A stretch of 64,000 bases of DNA from Pseudomonas graminis (GCF_013201545.1 NZ_CP053746.1:2383001-2447000), one strand, 5' to 3'. Shown: positions 30,234-39,406, numbered from the stretch's first letter. Made by a program: numbers and translations. Notes: generated by a model from the sequence alone, not told the origin.

Positions 30234-31532
30234 TTAGTGCAGCTTCATGCGTGGCTCGGTGCCGCGGCCGATTCGGCTGCCCAGCATAAGCATCAGCGTG
30301 CGGAACATGCCGTACAGTGCCATCTGGTGCATGCGATACAGCGAGACGTAGAACATCCGCGCCAGCCAGCCTTCGAGCATGACGCTGCCGGTCAGGTTGC
30401 CCATCAGATTGCCGACCGCCGAGAACTTCGACAGCGAGATCAGCGAGCCATAGTCCTTGTAGCGGTACTCGGGCAGCGTGCCGCCGTCGATGCGCAGCTT
30501 CAGCGACTTCACCAGCAACGATGCCTGCTGATGCGCCGCTTGCGCGCGGGGCGGGACGTTGCGATCCGTGCCTTTTTGCGGGCAGGCCGCGCAGTCACCG
30601 AAAGCGAAGATATTGTCGTCGCGGGTCGTCTGCAGCGTCGGACGCACCTGTAGCTGGTTGATGCGATTGGTCTCAAGACCGGCGATGCCCTCCAGAAACG
30701 CAGGAGCGCGGATGCCTGCCGCCCAGACCTTCAGCGTCGCAGGAATCACCTGACCTGTTGCGGTCACCAGGCCTTCAGCCGTCACTTCGCTGACCGCCGA
30801 ATTGGTCAGGACCGTGACGCCCAATTTCTCCAGCGTCTTGTGCACCGGGCCGCCAATACGTTCCGGCAGTGCCGGCAGGACGCGCGGTCCGGCCTCAATC
30901 ACCGTAATGCGCAGGTTTTCCGGCTTGATCTGGCCCAGCCCGTAAGCCGCCAGTTCGTGCGCGGCATTGTGCAGTTCCGCGGCCAGCTCGACACCGGTCG
31001 CACCGGCACCGACGATGGCGACGTTGATCTCTTCGGCCGCATCATTCTGGCTGGCGTGGGCGCGCAGGTAGCGATTGAGCAATTGTTGATGGAAGCGCTC
31101 GGCCTGCTTGCGCGTGTCGAGAAACAGGCAGTGCTCAGCCGCGCCTTTGGTGCCGAAGTCGTTGGTCGTGCTGCCGACGGAAATCACCAGGGAGTCGTAA
31201 TCCAGGCTGCGCGCCGGGACCAGCTCATTGCCGTTTTCGTCGAGGGTCTCGGCCAGGTGAATCTGCTTGTTCTCCCGATCCAACCCGGTCATGCGGCCCA
31301 TCTGAAATTGAAAATGGTTCCACTTGGCTTGCGCCACGTAGTTCAGCTCGTCCTCGTAAGAGTTGAGCGAACCGGCGGCCACTTCGTGCAGCAGCGGTTT
31401 CCAGATGTGGGTCAGATTGGCGTCGACCAGCGTGACGCTGGCGGTGCGTTTCTTGCCGAGGGTTTTACCCAGGCGGGTGGCCAGCTCCAGACCGCCAGCG
31501 CCTCCGCCGACAATCACAATACGATGGGTCAT
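30234..31532 (-). CDS. ndh: type II NADH:quinone dehydrogenase (NDH-2)
   Basis: Single-subunit, non-proton-pumping NADH dehydrogenase on the inner face of the membrane. The 432-residue product has the FAD-binding GGGAGG (8-13), a second dinucleotide fold with VGAGATGVELAAEL (about 172-185) for NADH, the FAD-binding NIFAFGDCAA block near 310, and an amphipathic C-terminus for membrane attachment. A DUF3094 gene follows the usual Pseudomonas order upstream, here broken. Confidence 0.92.
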   Translation of the reverse strand: MTHRIVIVGGGAGGLELATRLGKTLGKKRTASVTLVDANLTHIWKPLLHEVAAGSLNSYEDELNYVAQAKWNHFQFQMGRMTGLDRENKQIHLAETLDENGNELVPARSLDYDSLVISVGSTTNDFGTKGAAEHCLFLDTRKQAERFHQQLLNRYLRAHASQNDAAEEINVAIVGAGATGVELAAELHNAAHELAAYGLGQIKPENLRITVIEAGPRVLPALPERIGGPVHKTLEKLGVTVLTNSAVSEVTAEGLVTATGQVIPATLKVWAAGIRAPAFLEGIAGLETNRINQLQVRPTLQTTRDDNIFAFGDCAACPQKGTDRNVPPRAQAAHQQASLLVKSLKLRIDGGTLPEYRYKDYGSLISLSKFSAVGNLMGNLTGSVMLEGWLARMFYVSLYRMHQMALYGMFRTLMLMLGSRIGRGTEPRMKLH

Positions 31533-31595
31533 GGGGATATCTCATAAGGCTTAAGGGATTCTGTGTCAGCGCAATCCGCGCGAGCGCAAGGCAGC

Positions 31596-31755
31596 TCATA
31601 GCGTCAGATTGCTCAGTAAACGGCTCAAAGGGCCCGGTCCGAGCACCATTACAAGGAGCAGCCAACGCCAAAAGGGCCGGCGCTCGACTTGGGCGGGGGG
31701 CTCGAACGTACGCTTCGACACGCGCGGTGTCGGCAGGTTTCAGGCGGCTGATCAT
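31596..31755 (-). pseudogene. DUF3094-family small membrane protein, frameshifted
   Basis: From the ATG at 31755 the frame reads MISRLKPADTARVEAYVRA. Then, after a run of six C (plus-strand G6 at 31695-31700), the family-like sequence continues only in the next frame: QVERRPFWRWLLLVMVL... SRLLSNLTL, stopping at 31596. Removing one C restores a 52-residue protein of DUF3094 type, with a charged N-terminal half and one transmembrane helix. As written, the first frame runs on into the ndh start region with unrelated sequence. A real mutation, phase variation in the C run, or a sequencing error are all possible. Confidence 0.7.
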
Positions 31756-31784
31756 TTGAGGCTCTTTATCACGATTGACCCGGA

Positions 31785-32324
31785 TCAGGAGGCGGCGCTG
31801 TTGGCTGCGTTAAAGTCCTGGACGCTCGGTTCGATCGGCTCGATACACAAAACGTCGTCCAGACGCACGATGCCGCTTTGTATCACCCGCGCGGTGATTC
31901 CGCCATGGCCACGGACGGCCTGAAAAATGCCGTGGCCCAGGCGCTGCTCAAGGCGTGCGCAGGGTTGGCACCAGCCCGTTGTTTCGAAGATCGCCTGGCC
32001 GATGCGGAAGCGCCGGTTCTTCAGGCTGAACAGGTTAATGCCGCTGATCACGATGTTGCGTCGCAAATCCTGAGGCAACACCGGGTTGTCTTCGGCCCGG
32101 CCCATCAGCGAGCCGATCACGGCGAAATGCTCCCACTGGATCAGGGTCACCTGTCGAGCGTTGCGCGGGCCCGGGCGCGCGTGATCGCCGGTCAGGCCTG
32201 CTTCGCGGCGCGCTTCCACGGCTTCCAGCTCAATCATCTCGCCTCGGGATTCGGGGCGCACGCCGATCCAGCGCACGCGCCCGCGCTGGGGTACGTCGGC
32301 GATCAATTCCTGCAACGGGCTCAT
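31785..32324 (-). CDS. MOSC-domain protein
   Basis: MOSC domains occur in molybdenum-cofactor sulfurases and in YiiM-type proteins that act with molybdenum cofactor. The 179-residue product has RGRVRWIGVRPE, the GDHARPG motif and the conserved cysteine in WCQPCARLEQ, all typical of the stand-alone MOSC family. It overlaps the DUF1780 gene by 4 bases and is probably translated with it. The partner enzyme is unknown. Confidence 0.83.
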   Translation of the reverse strand: MSPLQELIADVPQRGRVRWIGVRPESRGEMIELEAVEARREAGLTGDHARPGPRNARQVTLIQWEHFAVIGSLMGRAEDNPVLPQDLRRNIVISGINLFSLKNRRFRIGQAIFETTGWCQPCARLEQRLGHGIFQAVRGHGGITARVIQSGIVRLDDVLCIEPIEPSVQDFNAANSAAS

Positions 32325-32950
32325 AAACTGATTCCTACATCAAACACCACGCTGCGGCCCAGATTGGTCCGCAGGAAGTCCGGGGCATCCGGATGGGCGA
32401 ACAATACCCGGGCAAAGGTCGGCCCGACCAGCGAGAGTGATCGCCAGCCTTGGCGCAAATACTCGGTGGGCGGCGGAAAGTGGCTGTTCAGGTCGAGGAC
32501 TTCACGCTTGAGGCTGGCGAAGGCAATGATGTCCAGCTCGCCCAAATCCAGGCCGCGCTCTGTGTAGTTGTGGGCCTTTTTGCGCAACGTGGGTGCCAGG
32601 CGCCGGAGCAATTCGGCAGCGGGAATGCGCTTGGGTTTGGCTTCCCGGCGCACCAGTTGGCTGAGGGAAAACGCGCTGCGCCGACGTTGCAGTTCTTCGC
32701 GCCACTCATCGTTGAGCCGACGACCTTCATCCAGTACGAAGAACACTTCAAAACATGCATCGCGAAACAGTACGTCCGGCGGCTCTTGCCCGGCAGGCAG
32801 GAAGTCGTCGGTGCGATGGGGAATGTTCAGGCCCTGCAACAACCGTTCGCACACCCAACGCTCGCGCTCCCACTTGCGCGCATTGGACAGAAACGCATTG
32901 GCTTGCTCGGCCTGGATCGTCAAAAGACGCAGATAATCGGAGTCATCCAT
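32321..32950 (-). CDS. DUF1780-family protein
   Basis: A 209-residue cytoplasmic protein beginning MDDSDYLRLLTIQAEQANAFLSNARKWERERWVCERLL, with VLFRDACFEVFFVLDEGRRLNDEWREE in the middle. It resembles the Pseudomonas DUF1780 family; the acidic/charged core is reminiscent of nuclease-like folds, but I cannot support a function. ATG at 32950 fits better than the open-frame start at 33028. Stop overlaps the MOSC gene start. Confidence 0.78.
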   Translation of the reverse strand: MDDSDYLRLLTIQAEQANAFLSNARKWERERWVCERLLQGLNIPHRTDDFLPAGQEPPDVLFRDACFEVFFVLDEGRRLNDEWREELQRRRSAFSLSQLVRREAKPKRIPAAELLRRLAPTLRKKAHNYTERGLDLGELDIIAFASLKREVLDLNSHFPPPTEYLRQGWRSLSLVGPTFARVLFAHPDAPDFLRTNLGRSVVFDVGISL

Positions 32951-33066
32951 GGCGCCAAGCTTAACGCTCCAGAGGCGAGAAGAAACACTGGGGTCGAGAT
33001 AAAGTTGGCCGGGGAGGCGCTGATCCATTTAAGGAGCTGCCCGGCGCATGAGCGGGGGCGTCAGGC

Positions 33067-33969
33067 TTACAAATCCCGCTGCTTCCTGAACTGCCCCGGC
33101 GGCATGCCGTGGGCGTGGCGGAAGCGCCGCGAGAAATACGCCTCGTCGGCGAAACCACATAACCGCGCCACTTCCCCCACTGGTTTGCTGCCGTTAAGCA
33201 GCAGCGTGCGCGCCAGGTGCATGCGCCGTTCCAGCACCAGTTCGCTGAAGGTCTTGCCGACTTCCTTGCGCAGCCAGTGGGTCAGGTAGTTGGGCGACAG
33301 AAACGCGGCCGAGGCGGCTTTTTTCAGGCTCAGGTCCGGGTCATCGAGGTTCTTGCGCACGTACTCCGACATCCGCGCCAGCGCGTCGCGGCGGCTGCGC
33401 TCGGCGGCATTGTCGTCGGCCAGCAGCTTGATCGGCTCAGCGTACAACTGGCAGATCGTGCCGATCAGTTGCAGCAGGCACCCTTTGAGAATCTCCCGCG
33501 AGCCGAATTGCCGGTTCGCGTCCAGCTCACGCATGCGGCCCAGCAAATGCTTGATCTCGGCAAAATCAGCGGCGCCCAGCGTGAAATCCAGGTGCTCCTG
33601 AAAGCGAAACGGCGACAGCTCCGGGGCGAGGGCGATCGCCACATCTTCGAGGTCCAGCGGGTCGCATTGCAACTGGGGCAGGAGGAAATTCTGGGCGAAA
33701 TTGATCAGCAGGAAATTGCCTTCCGGTGGATGCGGAATGAGGTGCAATTTATGCGGGAGGATGAACGCCAGTGTGTTGCGCGGGAAGGGCCGTACCACAC
33801 CGCCGATGTGCTGCACGGTGTCGCCGCCGAGGTTGATCTGAATCTGAAAATACTCGTGGCGATGAGGCGCGGTTTCTGCCTTGCCCTCGGTCTTGCCGCG
33901 GATGTAAAAATCCGGCCGCTCACTGCGCTGCTGCATGCCGTAGGTGGGGACGCGATTGATGGAATCCAT
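33067..33969 (-). CDS. AraC-family transcriptional regulator
   Basis: 300 residues: an N-terminal cupin-like sensing domain (HRHEYFQIQINLGGDTVQHI, about 35-130) and a C-terminal pair of helix-turn-helix motifs (about 200-300; LSLKKAASAAFLSPNYLTHWLRKEVG and VGEVARLCGFADEAYFSRRFRHAHGMPPGQFR). It is divergent from the MFS gene across a 321-base gap and is the obvious candidate regulator of the 34.3-38.3 kb catabolic genes, sensing their substrate or an intermediate. Confidence 0.9.
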   Translation of the reverse strand: MDSINRVPTYGMQQRSERPDFYIRGKTEGKAETAPHRHEYFQIQINLGGDTVQHIGGVVRPFPRNTLAFILPHKLHLIPHPPEGNFLLINFAQNFLLPQLQCDPLDLEDVAIALAPELSPFRFQEHLDFTLGAADFAEIKHLLGRMRELDANRQFGSREILKGCLLQLIGTICQLYAEPIKLLADDNAAERSRRDALARMSEYVRKNLDDPDLSLKKAASAAFLSPNYLTHWLRKEVGKTFSELVLERRMHLARTLLLNGSKPVGEVARLCGFADEAYFSRRFRHAHGMPPGQFRKQRDL

Positions 33970-34290
33970 CGAGTGCTCCTCGTCTTGTGTTTCTTATTGT
34001 CGGTCGTCGTATGACTAAATCCAAACATTTGCGTACGGGGGTGGCGAGTGGATTTGTCCAAGAATGTTTTTACCGCTCACCTTCAACGGACTGCTCTAGC
34101 GCAGGCGTTTGCGTGCGCATTCGTTTGCTCGGTGCTGTTTTAACACGGGGGCAGTTTTTTGGACAATTCATTACGGGCGCCTGTTGAAATCCAAAAACGT
34201 TCTAAGCGTCGGCTTGTTTAAAACCGGTCGTACGATAAGTTGGGGGTGCGCTTCATCACTCGATACCAATAAAAACAATGAGGAATTCTC
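33970..34290. promoter_or_regulatory. divergent control region, araC-type gene and MFS gene
   Basis: A 321-base gap between two divergent starts, less GC-rich than its flanks. It should hold both promoters and the AraC operators, but I see no convincing -35/-10 pair. A GAGGAA ribosome-binding site precedes the MFS ATG. Confidence 0.5.
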
Positions 34291-35634
34291 ATGTCGAGCA
34301 ACCCTGATATTCAGGCGATGGATGCTGTCGTGGCCGCTCCAGTCACCGCCGCTCCCGCCCGCCCGATGACCCACCGCCGCTGGTTCATGCTGTCGCTGCT
34401 ACTGATCGCCACGATCATCAACTACGTCGACCGCGTGAACATCTCCATCGCTGCACCTTTCATGGCCAAAGACCTTGGTCTGGACAAGGTCGAGATGGGC
34501 CTTATCTTCTCCGCTTTCGCCTGGACCTACGCCTTCGCCCTGGTGCCGGCCGGTTTCATCGCCGACCGGTTCGGTTCGCGCTTCACCTACGGCGCTTCAC
34601 TTATCTCATGGTCCGCGGTGACGGTATGCCAGGGCATGGCAGGCGGTTTCGCTTCGTTGTTCGGCTTGCGTCTGGCTATTGGCGCAATGGAAGCACCGGC
34701 CTTTCCGGCCAACAGCCGCGCAGTCACGGTCTGGTTTCCGGCTCGGGAACGCGGCATGGCCAGCAGCATCTACGTGTGCGGGCAGTATCTGGGCACGGCG
34801 CTGTTCACCGGTTTGTTGCTGTGGCTCGCCACGACCTACGACTGGCGCCACGTGTTTTACAGCACCGGGGTCATCGGCATCGTCTTCGGGATTGCCTGGC
34901 TGTACCTGTATCGCGACCCGATGAACTGCAAGAAAGTCAGCAAGGAAGAACTGGCTTACATTGAAGACGGCGGCGGCCTGGTCAAAAGCAGTCAGGAACG
35001 AAACAAATTCAAATGGGCGCAAATTGCCGAGTTGCTGAAATACCGTCAGGTATGGGCCATCTGCCTGGGCAAATTCGCCAGCACCTCGGCGCTGTACTTT
35101 TTCCTGACGTGGTTCCCGACCTACCTGATTGAAGAGCGGCATCTGACCATGGTCAAAGTCGGCATCTTCGCAGTGCTGCCGTTCATTGGCGCCACGGTCG
35201 GCGTGCTGCTGGCAGGCTTTATCGCCGACTGGATGATTCGCCGCGGCTACTCGCTGTCCTTCTCTCGCAAATTGCCGCTGGTTGTGGGCTCGGCGCTGGG
35301 CATGTCAATCATGCTGGTCAACTTCACCGACTCCAATGAAGTCTGCATCGCGCTCCTCACAATCGCCTTTTTCGCACAGGGCATCGCGTCATCGTCTTGG
35401 GCAGCCGTGTCGGAAATCGCCCCCAAGGAACTGATCGGCCTGACCGGGGGCATCACCAGTCTGGCGGCCAACATTGGCGGCATCGTCACGCCGATTGTTA
35501 TCGGGCAGATCCTGCATGTCACCGGCAACTTCGCGTGGGCGTTCTGGTTCATCGGCGGGGTCGCGTGTATCGGCACGCTCTCTTATTCACTGTTGCTTGG
35601 CCGCATTTATCGCATCGAGCTGAAGGCCCGGTAA
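34291..35634 (+). CDS. MFS transporter, anion:cation symporter family
   Basis: Inner-membrane importer of 447 residues with 12 hydrophobic segments. NYVDRVNISIAAPFM and the GxxADRFGSR loop (GFIADRFGSRF) mark the ACS group that includes glucarate, galactarate, tartrate and phthalate carriers, so a carboxylic or sugar acid is the likely cargo. It is followed by a terminator and then three catabolic genes on the same strand; regulator is probably the divergent AraC protein. Confidence 0.87.
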   Translation: MSSNPDIQAMDAVVAAPVTAAPARPMTHRRWFMLSLLLIATIINYVDRVNISIAAPFMAKDLGLDKVEMGLIFSAFAWTYAFALVPAGFIADRFGSRFTYGASLISWSAVTVCQGMAGGFASLFGLRLAIGAMEAPAFPANSRAVTVWFPARERGMASSIYVCGQYLGTALFTGLLLWLATTYDWRHVFYSTGVIGIVFGIAWLYLYRDPMNCKKVSKEELAYIEDGGGLVKSSQERNKFKWAQIAELLKYRQVWAICLGKFASTSALYFFLTWFPTYLIEERHLTMVKVGIFAVLPFIGATVGVLLAGFIADWMIRRGYSLSFSRKLPLVVGSALGMSIMLVNFTDSNEVCIALLTIAFFAQGIASSSWAAVSEIAPKELIGLTGGITSLAANIGGIVTPIVIGQILHVTGNFAWAFWFIGGVACIGTLSYSLLLGRIYRIELKAR

Positions 35635-35676
35635 CCGCTCAAGAATGTGTGTGTGAACTTATGCCGTACTGGGCAG

Positions 35677-35703
35677 AGGCGTATGCGAATACGCCTTTTT
35701 TAA
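35677..35703 (+). terminator. intrinsic terminator after the MFS gene
   Basis: AGGCGTAT, a GCGA loop and ATACGCCT form a perfect 8-base-pair stem followed by six to seven T. It separates the transporter from the downstream enzymes, which then need partial read-through or their own promoter in 35704-35827. Confidence 0.8.
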
Positions 35704-35827
35704 TGCCCGCGGTATTGAGTTTTTTAGTCCAGCGCAAACACGGTTTTGTCCAACTTTCCCGTCGGTTGATCCCGTAGTCTGAACTGCAACTGGCGGGATT
35801 GAGCGTCTTTCGGTGATAAGGAATTTC

Positions 35828-36517
35828 ATGAGCAACTTTGTATTCGAACCGCCCCGAGTCAGCAGCCTGCCGGTGCATGGCAGCGAGGCGCGATTCCCCG
35901 TTGGCCGGGTGTTTTGCCTGGGGCGCAATTACCTGTGGGGCGATGCTGCCACCGCTGAGCGCGAGGTCCCGGCGTTCTTCATGAAACCGGCGACATCGGT
36001 GGTGGACGCAGTGGGCGAGGTTGCGTTTCCGACCCAGACCGACCAGTTTTGCCACGAGATCGAACTGGTCGTCGCCATCGGCAAGGACGGTTTCGAGATA
36101 GACGCCGAACATGCGCTGGACCACGTCTGGGGATACGCCGCCGGGCTCGATCTGACCCGCCGCGATCTGCAAATGGCGGCCAAGGCGGTGGGCAATCCAT
36201 GGGAGCCGGCGAAGGCGTTCGACGGCTCGGCGCCGATCACGCCCATCCGCCCGGCAGCCCGTGACGGTCATGCGCAACAAGGCGCCATCTGGCTGAGCGT
36301 CAACGGCGTCGAGCGTCAGCGTTCCGACCTTGAAGGCCAGATCTGGTCGGTGAGCGAGGTCATCAGCCAGCTTTCCCATTCCATCACGTTGCGCGCCGGC
36401 GACCTGATCATGACCGGCACGCCGCCTGGCGTTGCTGCGCTCGAAGCGGGCGACGTGATCAATGGCGGCATCGACGGCGTCGGCGAATTAGAAGTGAGGG
36501 TAGGTGAGCGGCGCTGA
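35828..36517 (+). CDS. fumarylacetoacetate hydrolase-family protein
   Basis: FAH-fold hydrolase of 229 residues, a class that cleaves C-C bonds of diketo acids or hydrates/decarboxylates related compounds using a divalent metal. Seen: CLGRNYLWG, FFMKPATSVV, the metal-ligand block FCHEIELVVAIG, and DLIMTGTPPGVAAL. The ATG at 35828 has AAGGA upstream. First of three tightly spaced enzyme genes; within a sugar-acid pathway it could act on a 2,4-diketo-3-deoxy acid, but this is inference. Confidence 0.88.
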   Translation: MSNFVFEPPRVSSLPVHGSEARFPVGRVFCLGRNYLWGDAATAEREVPAFFMKPATSVVDAVGEVAFPTQTDQFCHEIELVVAIGKDGFEIDAEHALDHVWGYAAGLDLTRRDLQMAAKAVGNPWEPAKAFDGSAPITPIRPAARDGHAQQGAIWLSVNGVERQRSDLEGQIWSVSEVISQLSHSITLRAGDLIMTGTPPGVAALEAGDVINGGIDGVGELEVRVGERR

Positions 36518-36568
36518 GCAAATCATCCAGAACAGCCGCATTTTTGATGAGCAACAAGGAGAACAATA

Positions 36569-37333
36569 ATGACTGATCAATCCGTTTCGAAAATTGCCCT
36601 GGTCACCGGCGCGGGCAGTGGCATCGGCCGCTCCGTCGCGTTAGGCCTGCTGGAAGATGGCTTCAAAGTAGTGGTGACCGGGCGCCGTATCGAGCCGCTT
36701 GAAGAGCTGGTGGCGCAGGCCCGCGAGCAGGGCGGGGAAGCGTTGGCGGTGTCGTGCGACGTACGTGATCCTGCCAGCGTCGATCACCTGTTCGCCACCA
36801 TCGAGGAGGTGTATGGCCGCCTCGATCTGGTATTCAACAACGCCGGCGTCAACGCCCCTGCTGTGCCGATGGACGAGCTGCCCATCGAGAAGTGGCTAAG
36901 CGTGATCGACACCAACGTGACGGGCGTTTTCCTGTGCAGCCGCGGTGCGTTTGGCCTGATGCGCAAACAGTCGCCCCAGGGTGGCCGGATCATCAACAAC
37001 GGTTCGATCTCCGCCCACGTGCCACGGCCGTTCACCGCGCCCTACACCGCCAGCAAGCACGCAGTGTTGGGCTTGACCAAGAGCCTGGCGCTGGACGGTC
37101 GCGAGTTCAACATCGCCTGCAGCCAGATCGACATCGGCAACGCGCTGACCGAGCTGTCGGTGCGCATGACCAAAGGCGTGCGTCAGGCCAATGGCTCGAC
37201 AGCGGTCGAGCCGATGATCGACGTCAAGCACATCGCCGACGCCGTGCGTTACATCGCTGCACTGCCGCTGTCGGCCAACGTGCTGAACATGACCGTCATG
37301 GCCACCAACATGCCCTTCGTGGGCCGTGGTTGA
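36569..37333 (+). CDS. short-chain dehydrogenase/reductase
   Basis: NAD(P)-dependent SDR of 254 residues: TGAGSGIG cofactor loop (15-22), NNAG (about 90), catalytic Ser in NNGSISAHV and the YTASK catalytic pair. Cofactor preference looks toward NADP because Arg residues follow beta-2 ([10 protein letters not shown]), an inference. It lies 51 bases after the FAH-family gene with an AAGGAG site and its 3' end lies 32 bases before the next start. Substrate unknown; probably a hydroxy-acid intermediate of the same pathway. Confidence 0.88.
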   Translation: MTDQSVSKIALVTGAGSGIGRSVALGLLEDGFKVVVTGRRIEPLEELVAQAREQGGEALAVSCDVRDPASVDHLFATIEEVYGRLDLVFNNAGVNAPAVPMDELPIEKWLSVIDTNVTGVFLCSRGAFGLMRKQSPQGGRIINNGSISAHVPRPFTAPYTASKHAVLGLTKSLALDGREFNIACSQIDIGNALTELSVRMTKGVRQANGSTAVEPMIDVKHIADAVRYIAALPLSANVLNMTVMATNMPFVGRG

Positions 37334-37364
37334 TCCGTCCGAATTCGAGATAAGCGAGATACCG

Positions 37365-38318
37365 ATGAAACCTGAAATCCTCCAGCTAAGCCCGATCCTG
37401 ATCCCTGACATCAACGCGCGGCTGAACGAGCGCTACACCGTTCGCCCGTATTTCCAGCAGGCCGACAAGGCTGCTTACCTGCGCGAGCACGGCGCCAATA
37501 TCCTCGGTGTGGTCACCGGCGGGCACACCGGTATCACCCGTGAAGTGATGGAGCAATTGCCGAAGGTCGAAATCATCGCGGTCAACGGCGTTGGCACCGA
37601 TGCGATTGATCTGGCCTACGCGCGGGACCGCGGCATTCGCGTCTCGGCGACCATCGGCGCGCTGACCGAAGACGTCGCCGACCTTGCCATCGGTCTGCTG
37701 ATTTCAGCCTGTCGCGGGCTGTGCACGGGCGACCGATATGTACGCTCCGGCGCATGGACCAAGACCGCGACGCCGCTGGTGCCGCTGCCCCTGGCGCGTC
37801 AATTCAGCGGCATGCGCATCGGCATCGTCGGCATGGGCAGGGTAGGGCGGGCCGTCGCCACGCGTGCTGCTGCGTTCGGTTGCCCGATCAGCTATACCGA
37901 CCTCAACGCCATGGGCGACGTGCCTTACACCTTCGTCAGCGATCTGGTCGAACTGGCCGCGCAAAGTGACGCGCTGATCATTGCTGCGGCTGCCGACAAA
38001 GCCAAAGGCATCATCAACGCCAAGGTGCTGGAAGCGCTGGGCGCGCAAGGTTTCTTGATTAACGTGGCGCGCGGCAGTCTCGTCAATGAACCTGACCTTG
38101 TTGCAGCGCTGGAAGCTGGCTCGATTGCGGGCGCGGGGCTCGACGTATTCGCCGATGAGCCCCACGTGCCGGAGGTATTGTTCGCCCTGGAAACCGTGGT
38201 TCTGCAACCCCACCGTGCCAGCGCCACCGTGCAAACCCGGACGCGGATGGGCGAGATGGTATTGGCGAGCCTGGCGGATGGGCTCGCAGGGAAAGTGCCG
38301 GTGGGGAGTGTGGTTTGA
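37365..38318 (+). CDS. D-isomer-specific 2-hydroxyacid dehydrogenase
   Basis: NAD(P)H-dependent reductase of 2-oxo acids (glyoxylate/hydroxypyruvate reductase-like), 317 residues. The cofactor fold is GIVGMGRVGRAVATRA (about 150), the catalytic Arg lies in NVARGSLVNE, the Glu in DVFADEPHVPE and the His in LQPHRASAT. ATG at 37365 is preferred to the in-frame GTG at 37326 because the latter overlaps the SDR gene. It may remove an oxo-acid product released by the FAH-family enzyme. Confidence 0.88.
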   Translation: MKPEILQLSPILIPDINARLNERYTVRPYFQQADKAAYLREHGANILGVVTGGHTGITREVMEQLPKVEIIAVNGVGTDAIDLAYARDRGIRVSATIGALTEDVADLAIGLLISACRGLCTGDRYVRSGAWTKTATPLVPLPLARQFSGMRIGIVGMGRVGRAVATRAAAFGCPISYTDLNAMGDVPYTFVSDLVELAAQSDALIIAAAADKAKGIINAKVLEALGAQGFLINVARGSLVNEPDLVAALEAGSIAGAGLDVFADEPHVPEVLFALETVVLQPHRASATVQTRTRMGEMVLASLADGLAGKVPVGSVV

Positions 38319-38385
38319 AGGATCTGACACCGCCGCAATTGTAGGGGCGCGCATCCTTTACAGATGTTCTGGCGGGCAAAGGTCT

Positions 38386-38472
38386 GTAGGAGCCGGCTGG
38401 CTGGCGAAAGCGGTATGTCAATCCCCTTTGATGTAGCTGACAGATTGCCTTCGCCAGCAAGCCGGCTCCTAC
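38386..38472. repeat. REP pair (REPIN) in inverted orientation
   Basis: GTAGGAGCCGGCTGGCTGGC... (38386-38411) and its near-perfect inverted copy ending CCGGCTCCTAC (38447-38472) flank a 35-base spacer. Each half is itself partly palindromic (GCCGGCT). This is the REP sequence type commonly scattered between Pseudomonas genes, here between the hydroxyacid dehydrogenase and LysR genes. Confidence 0.8.
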
Positions 38473-38506
38473 GGATCGAAGTGAATATTAATGCCGAGGG
38501 AGGCTG

Positions 38507-39406
38507 TCAAAACGCCTCGGACTCAACCGACAACTCAGCCACCAGAAAATCAATGAACGCTCGGGTCTTCATCGGCACCCGTCGGGACGAGGGGTACACG
38601 GCGTTCACCGTAATCGCCGGCGCTTCCCAATCGCACAGCACCGGTACCAGCCGCCCATCCGCCACGGCGCGCTCGATGATGAAATTGGGCAGCAGCGCAA
38701 TGCCCATTCCCGCCACTGCAGCCTGCGCCAGAATGTCACCGTTGTTGGCGTGCAACGGCCCGCTCACCGTCACCCGCTGTGTTTCCTTGCCGTTGCATAA
38801 CTGCAGGCTCACGCCACTCTGCAAATAGCCATAACTCAGGCACTTATGGTGTGCCAAATCCTTGGGCGTTTGCGGCGTGCCTTCGCGTGCCAGATAGTCG
38901 GGCGAGGCCACCATGATCCTCGGCGCCGGGGCCAGCGAGCGCGCGATCATCGACGAGTCCGGCAGGCTGGCGATCCGAATCGTCACGTCAAAGCCGCCTT
39001 TGACCGGATCCACCTGCTGATCGCTCAGCACGACCTGCAGCTCAACGTTCGGGTGCAACTCGTTGAAGCGCGGAATCAGCGGCCCCAGACGACTCAGTCC
39101 AAACGACATCGGCGCATTGACCCGCAACACGCCGCGTATTTCACCCATCCCGGTCCGCGCCCGTTGTTCGGCTTCGTCCAGCGAGGCGATGACATCCCGA
39201 CACGCGTCGTAGTACTCGGCGCCAGCTTCCGTCAAATGCAGGCTGCGCGTGGTGCGCTGCAACAGCTGCACACCAATGGCTTCTTCCAGCGCCTGAATCT
39301 GCTTGCTGATTTTCGAGCGCGGCACGTCCAGTGCGCGGGCCGCTGCGGCAAAGCCATTGGCGCCTACGGTGGCGACAAACGCGCGCATGCATTCGATACG
39401 ATCCAT
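38507..39406 (-). CDS. LysR-family transcriptional regulator
   Basis: 299 residues: an N-terminal winged helix (MDRIECMRAFVATVGANGFAAAARALDVPRSKISKQIQALEEAIG, 1-65) of the CrgA/DhcR-like LysR branch and a periplasmic-binding-like effector domain. ATG at 39406 gives the standard family N-terminus. It is divergent from the ycaC-like gene with 156 bases between the starts, so it is likely the latter's regulator. Confidence 0.9.
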   Translation of the reverse strand: MDRIECMRAFVATVGANGFAAAARALDVPRSKISKQIQALEEAIGVQLLQRTTRSLHLTEAGAEYYDACRDVIASLDEAEQRARTGMGEIRGVLRVNAPMSFGLSRLGPLIPRFNELHPNVELQVVLSDQQVDPVKGGFDVTIRIASLPDSSMIARSLAPAPRIMVASPDYLAREGTPQTPKDLAHHKCLSYGYLQSGVSLQLCNGKETQRVTVSGPLHANNGDILAQAAVAGMGIALLPNFIIERAVADGRLVPVLCDWEAPAITVNAVYPSSRRVPMKTRAFIDFLVAELSVESEAF

